Below are positions 1 through 6,915 of a stretch of 13,182 nucleotides of DNA, piece by piece. A program made the translations under genes and the position numbers. A model generated the notes under the pieces. It saw nothing but the letters and a program-made list of their open reading frames with translations. It was not told where the DNA came from and made no database searches. How positions within the stretch are numbered: the first letter of the stretch is position 1; every line of letters begins with the position of its first letter. The stretch comes from Haloferacaceae archaeon. Its GTDB lineage: Archaea > Halobacteriota > Halobacteria > Halobacteriales > Haloferacaceae. The DNA lies in the NCBI GenBank assembly GCA_028274825.1, contig JAQCMZ010000387.1, forward strand, positions 1-13,182, in the 5' to 3' direction.

Positions 1-43
1 ACCCGAAGAGGTATTCGAGCGGATCGTCAGCGTAGTCGAATAG
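1..43 (+). CDS. adk: adenylate kinase, C-terminal end only (partial)
   Basis: Reading from base 2, the window opens in a frame that encodes PEEVFERIVSVVE and then stops with TAG at 41-43. Haloarchaeal adenylate kinases end in a similar helix after a TP(D/E)EVW/F-type motif. In haloarchaea adk also lies between secY and the DUF106 gene, which is the next gene here. Adenylate kinase interconverts AMP plus ATP and two ADP in the cytoplasm. Only 13 residues are visible, so the call rests on the short tail plus gene order. The body of the gene lies left of the window. Confidence 0.55.
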   Translation, partial: PEEVFERIVSVVE

Positions 44-482
44 ACGGAGCTATTCGCACTGAGTGTTTTCAGAGCAGTTCTAGTTGGTTATCGTGTGGTG
101 GGCCTCGGTAAAACAGGATGCCGATGATCCCGGTGACTACGGTTGTCACTTAGCAGTCTCATCGCCTGTCGGATATCACCACTCCGGTCGTAGGATTAGG
201 GGCTGTCTCAGACCGGGGCTCAAGACATCCGTCTGTAGCCACAACGAGAATCACGAGACACCGTCACGAGTGTCGGAACCCCCAATCTACTGGCTGTCGA
301 CACTAATCGAAGCGTCTGAGCGGGGTTCGTTTGGATCCGGCGACCCGCCGGAACAGCGTTTTCTCATCTCTATCGGGTTCGCTGAAGACGAGTGGGGTTA
401 GCGAATGTCACTAGTTACTGAAACTGACGGACGATATCGGGATGTAAAAGTTTCATTACGGCTGGTTGTGTATACACGTCTA
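44..482. other. long gene-free stretch between adk and the DUF106 gene
   Basis: About 440 bp lie between the adk stop and the preferred DUF106 start. A TTG-started frame runs through 84-401, but its product is rich in Cys, Trp, His and Arg, lacks the acidic haloarchaeal bias and resembles nothing I know. I see no RNA gene and no strong repeat here. The last 40 bases hold the probable DUF106 promoter. Confidence 0.5.
440..482 (+). promoter_or_regulatory. probable promoter of the DUF106 gene
   Basis: An A/T-rich patch (TGTAAAAGTTTCATTA, about 443-458) is centred roughly 30 nt before the ATG at 483. That is the TATA-box position for a leaderless haloarchaeal transcript. No Shine-Dalgarno sequence precedes the ATG. 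This spacing is one reason to prefer 483 over the upstream in-frame ATG at 405. The box is not a clean consensus, so the call is tentative. Confidence 0.35.
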
Positions 483-1403
483 ATGGTAAATGTCGAACAG
501 CACGTCCGTTCGCTTACCTCCGAGGACGATGGCATGGAGGATGCGATCGAGACAGTCTTAGAAACTGCCGAAAATAGCGGTGACGGCGAGGTGAAGTGGG
601 TTGATGTCCGCGATGAGCTCAGTAGTGGCCAGTGGGGGCGGCTCATCGAGAAAGGAGTTCTCGAAGACGGGAGTGCTGGGTTCAAACTCAGCGACCCCGA
701 GGCAACCCGTGAGGGCCTTTCAGCGGATCCAGAACTGACAGAGAGTGGCTTTGATGAGGTTATCGAATCCAACAGTTGGTCCACCTATGACAAACTCGCG
801 GGAGTGGTCACGATGGGATTTTTCGCCGGATACATGTTTGACCCCGTCCGCTCGGCAATCGGCGGAGCGATCGATCTCGTACTCGGACCGCTCGTGGGTG
901 TGGTCCCGTTTTATGTGGTGATCATGGTGATTGCTCTGTTCACCGGGATTTACTCGACACTGCTTCGAGCAGGGCTCATGGATATGGACACGGTCGGGAA
1001 ATATCAAGACCGAATGAAGGATATCAAAGAGCGCCGCAAGAAAGCCAAAGAGCGAGATGATCAAGAAGCGCTGGATGCTATCCAGGACGAGCAGATGGAT
1101 GCGATGGGCGACCAACTGGGGATGTTCAAAGAGCAGTTCCGCCCGATGGTGTGGATCATGTTCCTTACGATTCCTGCATTCCTGTGGATGTTCTGGGTAG
1201 TCGGCTACCGCGGGACTGCAGCCGAGTATCCCGCGGTCGCGGCCGCCGAGATAGTTGTTCCTTTAGCCGGGACGCTCAGTTGGGACTCAACGCTCGTTGG
1301 GCCGATCCAACTGTGGATCGTCTGGTACTTCCTGTGTTCGATGGCGTTCACCCAGATCGTCCAGAAAAGTCTGAATATCGATATGTCACCATCGCCATCA
1401 TAA
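483..1403 (+). CDS. DUF106 / EMC3-TMCO1 family membrane protein (Oxa1-superfamily insertase-like)
   Basis: This 306-residue protein has an acidic, soluble N-terminal part (about 1-100) containing WGRLIEKGVLED. A hydrophobic stretch follows near 104-120, then membrane segments near 138-158, 221-241 and 272-292. Between the second and third of these lies a charged, coiled-coil-like cytoplasmic segment (about 168-213; KYQDRMKDIKERRKKAKERD). That layout matches archaeal DUF106 proteins, which belong with eukaryotic EMC3/TMCO1 and bacterial YidC in the Oxa1 superfamily. A role in inserting membrane proteins is therefore inferred. The adk and cmk neighbours are the usual archaeal context near secY. 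An in-frame ATG at 405 would add 26 residues, but family members usually begin close to the MVNVEQHVRSL-type segment, so I chose 483. Confidence 0.85.
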   Translation: MVNVEQHVRSLTSEDDGMEDAIETVLETAENSGDGEVKWVDVRDELSSGQWGRLIEKGVLEDGSAGFKLSDPEATREGLSADPELTESGFDEVIESNSWSTYDKLAGVVTMGFFAGYMFDPVRSAIGGAIDLVLGPLVGVVPFYVVIMVIALFTGIYSTLLRAGLMDMDTVGKYQDRMKDIKERRKKAKERDDQEALDAIQDEQMDAMGDQLGMFKEQFRPMVWIMFLTIPAFLWMFWVVGYRGTAAEYPAVAAAEIVVPLAGTLSWDSTLVGPIQLWIVWYFLCSMAFTQIVQKSLNIDMSPSPS

Positions 1404-1555
1404 CAGTCGGCACCGACACGCCTGAGTTGCTCATCGGTATCTGAGATGGCTTTGCCAGATTCGGTATCTGATCCGTCGTAATATCCTCCCTGCGTGACCA
1501 TGGAGACACTCAGGCTATGACTGGGATCTGTGAGGATTCTAGTTTCTCCATTGGT

Positions 1556-1561
1556 TTTACA
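1556..1561. repeat. left copy of the target-site duplication (TTTACA)
   Basis: TTTACA lies immediately outside the left terminal inverted repeat and is repeated exactly at 1711-1716, immediately outside the right one. Its exact abutment to symmetric ends makes a target-site duplication the simplest reading. Confidence 0.65.
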
Positions 1562-1710
1562 AAGGGTGTCATAGAACGGTTGGCATGATTTTCTGATATC
1601 GGTCGAGAGGACTGCTATTGCTGCTTTTGAATGGCGGCACCATGTTCTCTCTCTCAGACGCCGGGGTTCTGGAAGCTTCTGAGGTGTGTGAATCGTTCTA
1701 TGACACCCTG
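1562..1710. mobile_element. MITE-like non-coding element with terminal inverted repeats
   Basis: The left end (1562-1581, AAGGGTGTCATAGAACGGTT) and the reverse complement of the right end (1691-1710, CAGGGTGTCATAGAACGATT) match at 18 of 20 positions. The 149-bp unit is flanked directly by TTTACA on both sides (1556-1561 and 1711-1716), as expected of a target-site duplication. No transposase fits inside, so this would be a miniature element moved in trans by a transposase carried elsewhere. The parent IS family cannot be settled from this window; the short duplication and ends would be compatible with a haloarchaeal ISH-type element, but that is a guess. Confidence 0.75.
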
Positions 1711-1716
1711 TTTACA
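1711..1716. repeat. right copy of the target-site duplication (TTTACA)
   Basis: This exact copy of the left flank abuts the right end of the element. The shorter TTTAC would also fit if the left end were placed one base earlier, so the length of the duplication is 5 or 6 bp. Confidence 0.65.
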
Positions 1717-1994
1717 GTGAAAATACGGCGTAGTCCGGGCAAAGAATCATCAAATGCTCCACCTGGCTGGGTCTCCATCAACCAAACACAACCTGGTGAA
1801 TCCATAGCCACGCTCAGTTAGTTTAGATGGCCGGTCGCCGACTCGTCTCAGCACTGAACGCCGCGTCACGATCCCCGCCAGCACACGGGTCAGTGTCAAT
1901 TTGCCGGGACCGTGAGTAAATCACGGTTGGTGGCATGGAGACGGCACGAGCGGCGAACGGCAACACATTTCAATTGGACGGACGCATCATAGAT

Positions 1995-2573
1995 ATGTTG
2001 GTAACGGTCTCCGGACCGCCCGGAAGCGGGAAGAGCACAACCGCAGCAGGGGTTGCGGACACGCTCGGGCTTAAACACCTCAGTGGCGGGGACATTTTTC
2101 GCGACATGGCTGCAGAGCACGGGATGACACCGGTAGAGTTCAACGAACACGCCGAGGGAGATGCGAGTATCGATCGGGATCTCGACCGGCGACTCCGCGA
2201 GATCGCAGTCCAGCAGGAGGATCTCGTGCTAGAATCACGACTTTCCGGCTGGCTGGCGGGCGATCATGCGGATTTCCGGATCTGGTTGGATGCCCCACTC
2301 ACAGTCCGGGCTAAACGGATCGCCGACCGTGAGGAGAAAACCATCGAGCGGGCTCGCAAAGAAACCCGCCGCCGGGAGGAGAGTGAAGCCAAACGATATC
2401 TCGAGTACTACGATATTCCGATTAACAACCTCTCGATTTACGATCTCGTGTACAACACTGCTCGCTGGAGTGAGGAAGGCATTCACGACCTCCTCGTGTA
2501 CACCCTTCGCGCGTACGAGCAACAGGGCGACGAGGGCAAACACCCGCTCTCGGGGGTCTCGTATGACTTCTGA
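1995..2573 (+). CDS. cmk: archaeal (d)CMP kinase
   Basis: Cytidylate kinase phosphorylates CMP/dCMP to the diphosphate using ATP in the cytoplasm. The 192-residue product starts at once with the P-loop, GPPGSGKS at residues 7-14. It then has the NMP-binding segment HLSGGDIFRDMA (28-39) and an Arg/Glu-rich LID, with DREEKTIERARKETRRREES at 111-130 and SEAKRY just after, followed by the YYDIPINNLSIYDLV segment typical of the archaeal family. Family members are about this long and begin within a few residues of the P-loop strand. I therefore reject the in-frame ATG at 1935, which would add 20 residues. There is no Shine-Dalgarno motif and a leaderless start is likely. cbf5 follows 77 bp downstream on the same strand, as in many archaea. 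Confidence 0.92.
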   Translation: MLVTVSGPPGSGKSTTAAGVADTLGLKHLSGGDIFRDMAAEHGMTPVEFNEHAEGDASIDRDLDRRLREIAVQQEDLVLESRLSGWLAGDHADFRIWLDAPLTVRAKRIADREEKTIERARKETRRREESEAKRYLEYYDIPINNLSIYDLVYNTARWSEEGIHDLLVYTLRAYEQQGDEGKHPLSGVSYDF

Positions 2574-2650
2574 CAGAGACAGATGAGCAGTGTGTTACCG
2601 ACTGCAGGCCTGCTGCACGAACCTGTAGTCGAAAATCGAGGCTCCACAGC

Positions 2651-3631
2651 GTGACTACCGCCAACGGCCCCGGTAAAGAAAGCCCCCTCCGAGAACCACC
2701 AGAAGACCGGTCCGTGGGGGAGTTACTTCGCTTCGGGGTGGTGAATCTCGACAAACCACCTGGCCCGTCGGCCCACCAGGTGACTGGCTGGCTTCGAGAT
2801 ATGATCAACGAGACGCTGGAGTCCCGCAACCAGACACGTATTACCGGGGCGGCTCACGCCGGAACCCTTGATCCGAAAGTGACCGGCTGCTTGCCGATAC
2901 TGACAGGAACGGCGACACGCGCAGCGCGAGTGTTTCGCAACAGCACGAAAGAGTATATCGCCGTATTAGAGCTGCAGGCGCCCGCACCGGCCGACTTCAA
3001 CACCGTTATCGAGGAATTCGAGACAGAACTCTATCAAAAGCCGCCTCGAAAAAGCGCTGTCGTCCGGCGACTCCGCACTCGGCGAATCCACCGGTTAGAG
3101 GTGCTCGAACAGGACCCCCGGCGCGCACTGTTGCGGATCCGCTGTGAAGCGGGCACGTATATTCGGAAGCTGTGTCACGACTTGGGGCTAGCATTGGGCA
3201 CTGGCGCGCACATGGGAGATCTTCTCCGGTCAGGAACCGGCACGTTTGACGATACGAATCTGACCACGTTACACGACATGTCGGACGCACTGGCGTGGGC
3301 CGGTGAGGGAGACGCGTCACCGCTACGGAAGGTAATCACACCGGCTGAACGCGCACTGGAGCCGGTACCTAGTGTGACGATTGCCGCCAACGCCGCACGA
3401 GAGGTAGCCGAAGGGGCGCCGGTGTACGCGCCCGGGATTATCGACACTGCGGGGGTCACAGACGATTTACACGATTACTCTGACGGCAGCGATACTGACG
3501 ATACGGCGAGTGACGGGCCCCTCGTTGCCTGTTACATACCGAACGGATCCGCAGTGGCACTGGGCCAGCTCGTAGGTGATCCCGAGGCTAATCAGGGAAC
3601 GGTTGTCTCCCTCGAGCGCGTGCTAGTTTGA
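2651..3631 (+). CDS. cbf5: tRNA/rRNA pseudouridine synthase Cbf5 (archaeal TruB, H/ACA RNP catalytic subunit)
   Basis: Cbf5 is the catalytic subunit of archaeal H/ACA guide ribonucleoproteins, working with Nop10, Gar1 and L7Ae. It also makes pseudouridine 55 in tRNA. The 326-residue protein shows motif I (GVVNLDKPPGPSAHQV, 29-44) and the catalytic motif AHAGTLDPKVTG, with the nucleophilic Asp at 74. Further on are KEYIAVLEL (100-108), RIRCEAGTYIRKLCHDLG (162-179) and a C-terminal PUA domain (about 238-325). An acidic segment of about 20 residues (270-289) lies inside the PUA domain and looks like a haloarchaeal surface loop. The start is a GTG; I see no ATG in this frame in the gap after cmk, and the first 25 residues are a poorly conserved leader. 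It is probably co-transcribed with cmk. Confidence 0.93.
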   Translation: MTTANGPGKESPLREPPEDRSVGELLRFGVVNLDKPPGPSAHQVTGWLRDMINETLESRNQTRITGAAHAGTLDPKVTGCLPILTGTATRAARVFRNSTKEYIAVLELQAPAPADFNTVIEEFETELYQKPPRKSAVVRRLRTRRIHRLEVLEQDPRRALLRIRCEAGTYIRKLCHDLGLALGTGAHMGDLLRSGTGTFDDTNLTTLHDMSDALAWAGEGDASPLRKVITPAERALEPVPSVTIAANAAREVAEGAPVYAPGIIDTAGVTDDLHDYSDGSDTDDTASDGPLVACYIPNGSAVALGQLVGDPEANQGTVVSLERVLV

Positions 3632-3647
3632 TAACGCCAGGAAATCA

Positions 3648-3673
3648 CCCCGTTGAGTGATTGATACTCGGGG
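3648..3673. other. hairpin just downstream of cbf5
   Basis: CCCC (3648-3651) and GAGT (3655-3658) pair with ACTC (3666-3669) and GGGG (3670-3673) around a 7-nt loop, with a 3-nt bulge on the 5' side. It lies 17 bp after the cbf5 stop. No T-run follows, and archaeal terminators mainly need T-rich tracts, so a termination role is only possible. The rest of 3632-3816 shows nothing beyond the tRNA promoter. Confidence 0.3.
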
Positions 3674-3782
3674 AGACTGTCACGAATAGCCGTCAGCGAC
3701 AATCAGATCCATTAGCATGGCACGGGCAGTGATACTCAAATCTCACACTGGAAACGCCATACTCTAGCTAGGGAAACGAAGC

Positions 3783-3816
3783 GCTTAATTGAGACACTGG
3801 GCTTTTCATATACGTT
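3783..3816 (+). promoter_or_regulatory. probable promoter of tRNA-Pro
   Basis: GCTTAATTGA (3782-3791) lies about 30 nt before the first base of the tRNA and fits an archaeal box A. A second A/T-rich patch (CTTTTCATATA, 3802-3812) is closer and fits the spacing less well. Confidence 0.35.
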
Positions 3817-3887
3817 GGGACTGTGGGGTAGTGGTATCCTCTGCGGATGGGGTCCGCAGGACCTGAGTTCGATTCTCAGCGGTCCCA
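3817..3887 (+). tRNA. tRNA-Pro, anticodon GGG
   Basis: The 71-nt sequence folds as a complete cloverleaf. The acceptor arm GGGACTG pairs with CGGTCCC with one G-T pair, and the discriminator is A. The D-arm is GGGT-AG-T-GG-TA-TCCT. The anticodon stem TGCGG/CCGCA encloses the loop ATGGGGT, in which T33 is followed by the GGG anticodon. The variable loop has 4 nt. The T-arm is CTGAG-TTCGATT-CTCAG. No 3' CCA is encoded (the next bases are CTC), as is common in haloarchaea. I see no intron. It reads CCC and CCU proline codons. Confidence 0.95.
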
Positions 3888-4242
3888 CTCTGCGATCAAC
3901 TCAGTAATATCTCGTAGTGAGTCGGCTCTGAGTCGATTTCATCGTTAGTTCCGAGACAAAATTGTGTACATCCCTACTACCACGGGCCGGATTCTGCCCG
4001 AGCGCGACACGGCAGCTGTGTCGCGTCGGCTTCCGCCGCTGAAAAAGTAGGTTTTCACCTCGGTTTTATCTCCTGTTTGAGTATAGCGCACGGCTGTATC
4101 CCCTCCCCACTCATCAGCAGAGCTGACTCTTTGAGAAAGGGGACTTAGCCTCTGAGAATTAAAACCACAGTCCGGGTACAGATCCGACCGGTATCGGCTT
4201 CTATGCTTTTTCGTGTCGAGAATCCACCCGCGATCAGATGGA
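3888..4242. other. convergent gap between tRNA-Pro and the OFA transporter
   Basis: No protein gene is supported in these 355 bp. The gap carries the four-hairpin cluster at 3983-4057. Further right are a nested inverted repeat (TCCCCT 4099-4104 with AGGGGA 4138-4143, enclosing CAGC-AGA-GCTG 4115-4125) and T-rich tracts that could end transcription from both sides. Confidence 0.5.
3983..4057. other. cluster of four consecutive hairpins (candidate structured RNA or bidirectional terminator)
   Basis: Hairpin 1 is CGGGC/GCCCG (3983-4000, 8-nt loop). Hairpin 2 is CGCGACAC/GTGTCGCG (4003-4025, 8 perfect pairs, 7-nt loop). Hairpin 3 is CGGC-TTCC-GCCG (4027-4038). Hairpin 4 is TGAAAA/TTTTCA (4040-4057, 6-nt loop). 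They are separated by only 1-2 nt, and a T-rich tract (CGGTTTTATC, 4061-4070) follows. The cluster lies in a convergent gap after a tRNA gene. It could be a small RNA, part of a bidirectional terminator, or chance in a G+C-rich stretch. I recognise no known RNA family. Confidence 0.4.
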
Positions 4243-5649
4243 TTAGTCGTCCGTGGCCGCCGGCGAGGCTCCAGTTCTGCTGTCTGTCTCCAGTTTTCGG
4301 ATACGGAGCCGAAGCCCGGTCACGATAATCAGTCCAACAATTAGCGCGCCGGCGATAATGTACATTGCATTAGCGTACCCGCCAGTCGTGTCACGGATGT
4401 ATGCAATCAGCTGTGGCGAAATCAATCCAGCCATCGCCCACGTCGTCAGTGTGTATCCGTGGATCACGGCGACTTCCTTCGTGCCGAACAAGTCAGCGAT
4501 GTATGCTGGGAGACACGCGAACGAGCCACCCATACAGCTGACGATCAGGAACAGGAAGCCGGCGAAGATTGTCACGTTACTGATCTGTGGCATCACCAGT
4601 AGCGCGATTGCCTGGATTCCGAGGAAGAACGTGAACATGTTCGTTCGGCCGACGTAATCTGAGAGTGCTGCCCAGCCAATCCGACCGCCAGCGTTGAATA
4701 GGCCGATTGCGCCGACGACGCCTGCTGCAATTGCGGCAGTTGCACCGGTGATTTCGCTGGTCATGTTCGCTGCCTGCGAGAGCAGCATAAGACCAGCAGA
4801 AATACTCAGATACATCGTCAACCACAGCAGGTAAAATCGCGGCGTTCGCAGCGATTCTTTACCAGTCAACTGAGCGATATCCTTCGAGGTGGCCCCTGCA
4901 GCAACCTCTTCGGTGTCGCCGAGTTCCTCCCCGTCTATCCCGTCAGGACTCCAATCTTTCGGCGGTTTGGCGAGGTACAGCGACCCGAGGATAATCGCTC
5001 CGAAGTATCCGGCGCCGAGTATGTAGAGAGTTTGCGAGACTGATGCAACCGATGCAAGCACGTCAAGTTCGGTGCCGTCACTGAGGGTCAGAACCTCGAC
5101 GAATGTCGAGTCCGAAGGTGACGACAGCGTCGTCATCAGGTACTGTGCAGCAGGGCCAGTGATGAGGGCGCCACCGCCGAACCCCATCACAGCCATCCCA
5201 GTTGCGAGTCCACGCTTGTCAGGGAACCAGGCGACGAGCGTCGAAACAGGAGCGATGTAACCGATACCGAGTCCAATTCCACCGAGAACACCGAATGTTC
5301 CGATGAACAGCGGCAGACTTCCCAACTGGACACTCACTCCTGCGCCGACGATCCCAGCGCCGAAAACGACCGCTGAAATCAAGCCGGAAAGGCGTGGACC
5401 GTACTTCTCTACGAACCATCCCATACTCGCTGCTGTCAGCCCGAGGACGAACAGCCCCGAACTGAATGCTAACGTCACCTCCGAGTTTGACCACCCGTGC
5501 AATGCCTGCAGTGGCGTCTGATAGACACTGTAGGCATAGATTGAGCCAATAGAGAGGTGAATCAGGATTGCTGATACCGCTACTAACCATCTATTCTTGT
5601 CAGCCGTTCTACGTCCAGGCACAGGATAACTATTGTTAACGATAGTCAT
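4243..5649 (-). CDS. OFA-family MFS transporter (oxalate/formate antiporter-like)
   Basis: This 468-residue carrier belongs to the OFA family of the major facilitator superfamily, named after OxlT; members move small carboxylates across the cell membrane. The first helix starts right after NRW (19-21) with the family-typical IHLSIGSIYAYSVYQTPL (30-47). MFS loop motifs are GWFVEKYGPR (77-86) and, in the second half, GGRIGWAALSDYVGR (321-335). WFPDKRGLATGMAVMGFGGG (141-160) and CLPAYIADLFGTKEVAVIHG (379-398) are further family features. A charged central loop (about 227-267, with the common PPKDWSPDG) separates the two six-helix halves. Substrate cannot be read from the sequence; lactate, pyruvate, formate or oxalate are all possible. 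It has its own promoter and is the second of two minus-strand genes, 229 bp after the DUF867 gene. Confidence 0.85.
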   Translation of the reverse strand: MTIVNNSYPVPGRRTADKNRWLVAVSAILIHLSIGSIYAYSVYQTPLQALHGWSNSEVTLAFSSGLFVLGLTAASMGWFVEKYGPRLSGLISAVVFGAGIVGAGVSVQLGSLPLFIGTFGVLGGIGLGIGYIAPVSTLVAWFPDKRGLATGMAVMGFGGGALITGPAAQYLMTTLSSPSDSTFVEVLTLSDGTELDVLASVASVSQTLYILGAGYFGAIILGSLYLAKPPKDWSPDGIDGEELGDTEEVAAGATSKDIAQLTGKESLRTPRFYLLWLTMYLSISAGLMLLSQAANMTSEITGATAAIAAGVVGAIGLFNAGGRIGWAALSDYVGRTNMFTFFLGIQAIALLVMPQISNVTIFAGFLFLIVSCMGGSFACLPAYIADLFGTKEVAVIHGYTLTTWAMAGLISPQLIAYIRDTTGGYANAMYIIAGALIVGLIIVTGLRLRIRKLETDSRTGASPAATDD

Positions 5650-5690
5650 AAACCCTGTGAAAGGGTAGTTTTAGTATTTATACAGATTAG
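5650..5690 (-). promoter_or_regulatory. promoter of the OFA transporter with an inverted repeat between TATA box and start
   Basis: On the minus strand TATAAATA (5675-5682) is centred about 29 nt before the ATG at 5649, a near-consensus haloarchaeal TATA box for a leaderless transcript. Between them is the inverted repeat ACCCT-N5-AGGGT (5652-5666). A repressor bound there would cover the transcription start, so it may be an operator; this is inferred from position only. Confidence 0.6.
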
Positions 5691-5878
5691 AGTAATTATT
5701 AATATACTCAGGTGCCTGAACCCGACGACAGACGCCACTTGTCGGTCACTCGAGAATCCGTCTGAGCGTTTCGAGACTAGAATCTGTCAGAGATCAACTC
5801 TATGAGAGAAATTCCCCCCAGGTAATCAGTGTAAGTGATCACAGATTTGCTCTGATAGCGATTCGCGAGGATCGGCTG

Positions 5879-6604
5879 CTATTCAGTTCTGACAGATTCG
5901 AGAGATGTGACGACGCCCTCGCAAACTGTCGCGTGGTTCTCGCGTGCCGTGAGGGTTTGCTCCAACTGGAGACTGTCTTCTGCTAGCCGGTTGAGGATGT
6001 TGTCGGCCGCGATTCCGCCGTATTCGGCGTTGAGCCCGTCGCCTGGTCGGGCGCTCGTAGATTCGAGTCCTGTCTCGGTTTCGATCGCCGACGCGACTTT
6101 GGTTCGATCACCGGCTGGGAGTGTCCCGCCGACGTACACCTCTGGATGCTCTCGATCGGGGGCATACCCGTGAAATGCAATCGCGAGATCGAACTGTTGG
6201 CGAAGAAGTCCCGATAACAGCTCATACTCGCTCGGCTCGATTGCGGTGCTTGTCGTGTAGTATACGTCGCGGGCGCTCCCCTCCTCAGTGTACCCGCAGA
6301 ATGTCCACGCCGAACAGTCCGACAGAAAAGTTGACAGATGAAACGGTTGTGCGTCGGTGTATGGCTCCATCTGACCGCCGTGAGGGGCAATTGCGACGAG
6401 ACTGTCCGAATCGCGATGTGTCAGGTGTTCAGCCCACCGTTGGTCCGACGAGTCGCCCCCCTCGACAGACTGATCGGCAATATCTTCCGGGTCCATGACG
6501 TGAATATTGTATCGTGTCGCTGGAACATCGTTGTGACGGTTCCGGGCCCTGATGTCGAAGAGGTGTCGTGTCTCCCACGAGGAGCAATCGAACTGACTCG
6601 TCAC
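5879..6604 (-). CDS. poly-gamma-glutamate hydrolase-like zinc protein (DUF867 / YjqB family)
   Basis: The family includes phage PghP, a zinc enzyme that cleaves poly-gamma-glutamate, and Bacillus YjqB. Visible hallmarks are IAPHGGQMEPYTD (72-84; His75 and Glu80), GYTEEGSARDVYYTTSTAIEP (104-124), AFHGY (143-147; His145), VYVGG (156-160), AEYGG and NRL (193-206), and LQLEQ (212-216; Glu215). The His/Glu set is what a zinc carboxypeptidase-like site needs. Numbering is from a GTG at 6604. The first 36 residues fit poorly, and an ATG at 6496 gives 205 residues, close to the family's core length, so the start is uncertain. Some haloarchaea make poly-gamma-glutamate, but I see no synthesis genes here. 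The gene is divergent from the 551-residue membrane protein gene. Confidence 0.7.
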   Translation of the reverse strand: MTSQFDCSSWETRHLFDIRARNRHNDVPATRYNIHVMDPEDIADQSVEGGDSSDQRWAEHLTHRDSDSLVAIAPHGGQMEPYTDAQPFHLSTFLSDCSAWTFCGYTEEGSARDVYYTTSTAIEPSEYELLSGLLRQQFDLAIAFHGYAPDREHPEVYVGGTLPAGDRTKVASAIETETGLESTSARPGDGLNAEYGGIAADNILNRLAEDSLQLEQTLTARENHATVCEGVVTSLESVRTE

Positions 6605-6915
6605 AGTTGGGAGCCAGCTGAGAGTCGAGCTTTTGAAATCAGACCCGTGAGTGTGATACGGCGCCTGCCTGAAGACAGCTCATCAGGAGGTGTTCGAGAC
6701 CAGGTGCTCACCACCCTGCGCGGAATTGCTTACTGCCGGGTTTGCGTGGCAGTGTCGTCTCCTCAGTGATACTCGTCGACATATCGCCGTTTCGAACACT
6801 CCTTTGTCGACGGCAGACGATCATCAAAGTCAATCTGCTCCTAAATCGTGATCCGCTGGCACGGCGACATCAATCCGAGACACATATGCCCATACGACGA
6901 GATTAATGTGTAAGT
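6605..6915. other. divergent intergenic region
   Basis: This 311-bp gap between divergent genes must contain both promoters. For the minus-strand gene, GATTTCAAAAGC (around 6630-6641 read on the minus strand) is about 30 nt before the GTG at 6604. For the plus-strand gene only weak boxes are visible, ACATATG (6882-6888) and GATTAATG. All three minus-strand frames are broken by stops, so no longer DUF867 N-terminus is intact here. Confidence 0.4.

Larger units (their letters stand above)
1404..1994. other. long gap between the DUF106 gene and cmk, containing a MITE-like insertion
   Basis: About 590 bp separate the DUF106 stop from the cmk start, where archaeal genomes usually have a short gap. 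The clearest content is the inverted-repeat element at 1562-1710. A minus-strand open frame enters from the right at 1501 and has an acidic, haloarchaeal-looking beginning, but it runs antisense into DUF106. The stretch 1711-1960 shows nothing I can name. A weak A/T-rich patch near 1966-1975 may be the cmk promoter. Confidence 0.5.

Noticed and set aside
84..401. 105-codon open frame on the + strand
   Set aside because: It starts with TTG, lacks acidic haloarchaeal composition, is rich in Cys, Trp, His and Arg, and has no promoter-like context or family resemblance.
405..482. Upstream ATG adding 26 residues to DUF106
   Set aside because: The added residues are basic and unlike family N-termini, and the TATA-like patch near 443-458 fits a transcript starting at about 483.
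1618..1821. 67-codon frame across the right end of the MITE-like element
   Set aside because: It runs out of the element into flanking DNA and shows no transposase motif.
2422..2829. 135-codon minus-strand frame across cmk and cbf5
   Set aside because: It is antisense to two well-supported genes and has Arg/Ser/Gly-rich shadow composition.
6338..6769. 143-codon + strand frame opposite the DUF867 gene
   Set aside because: Most of it is antisense to the hydrolase-like gene, and the Arg/Cys/Val-rich product resembles no family.
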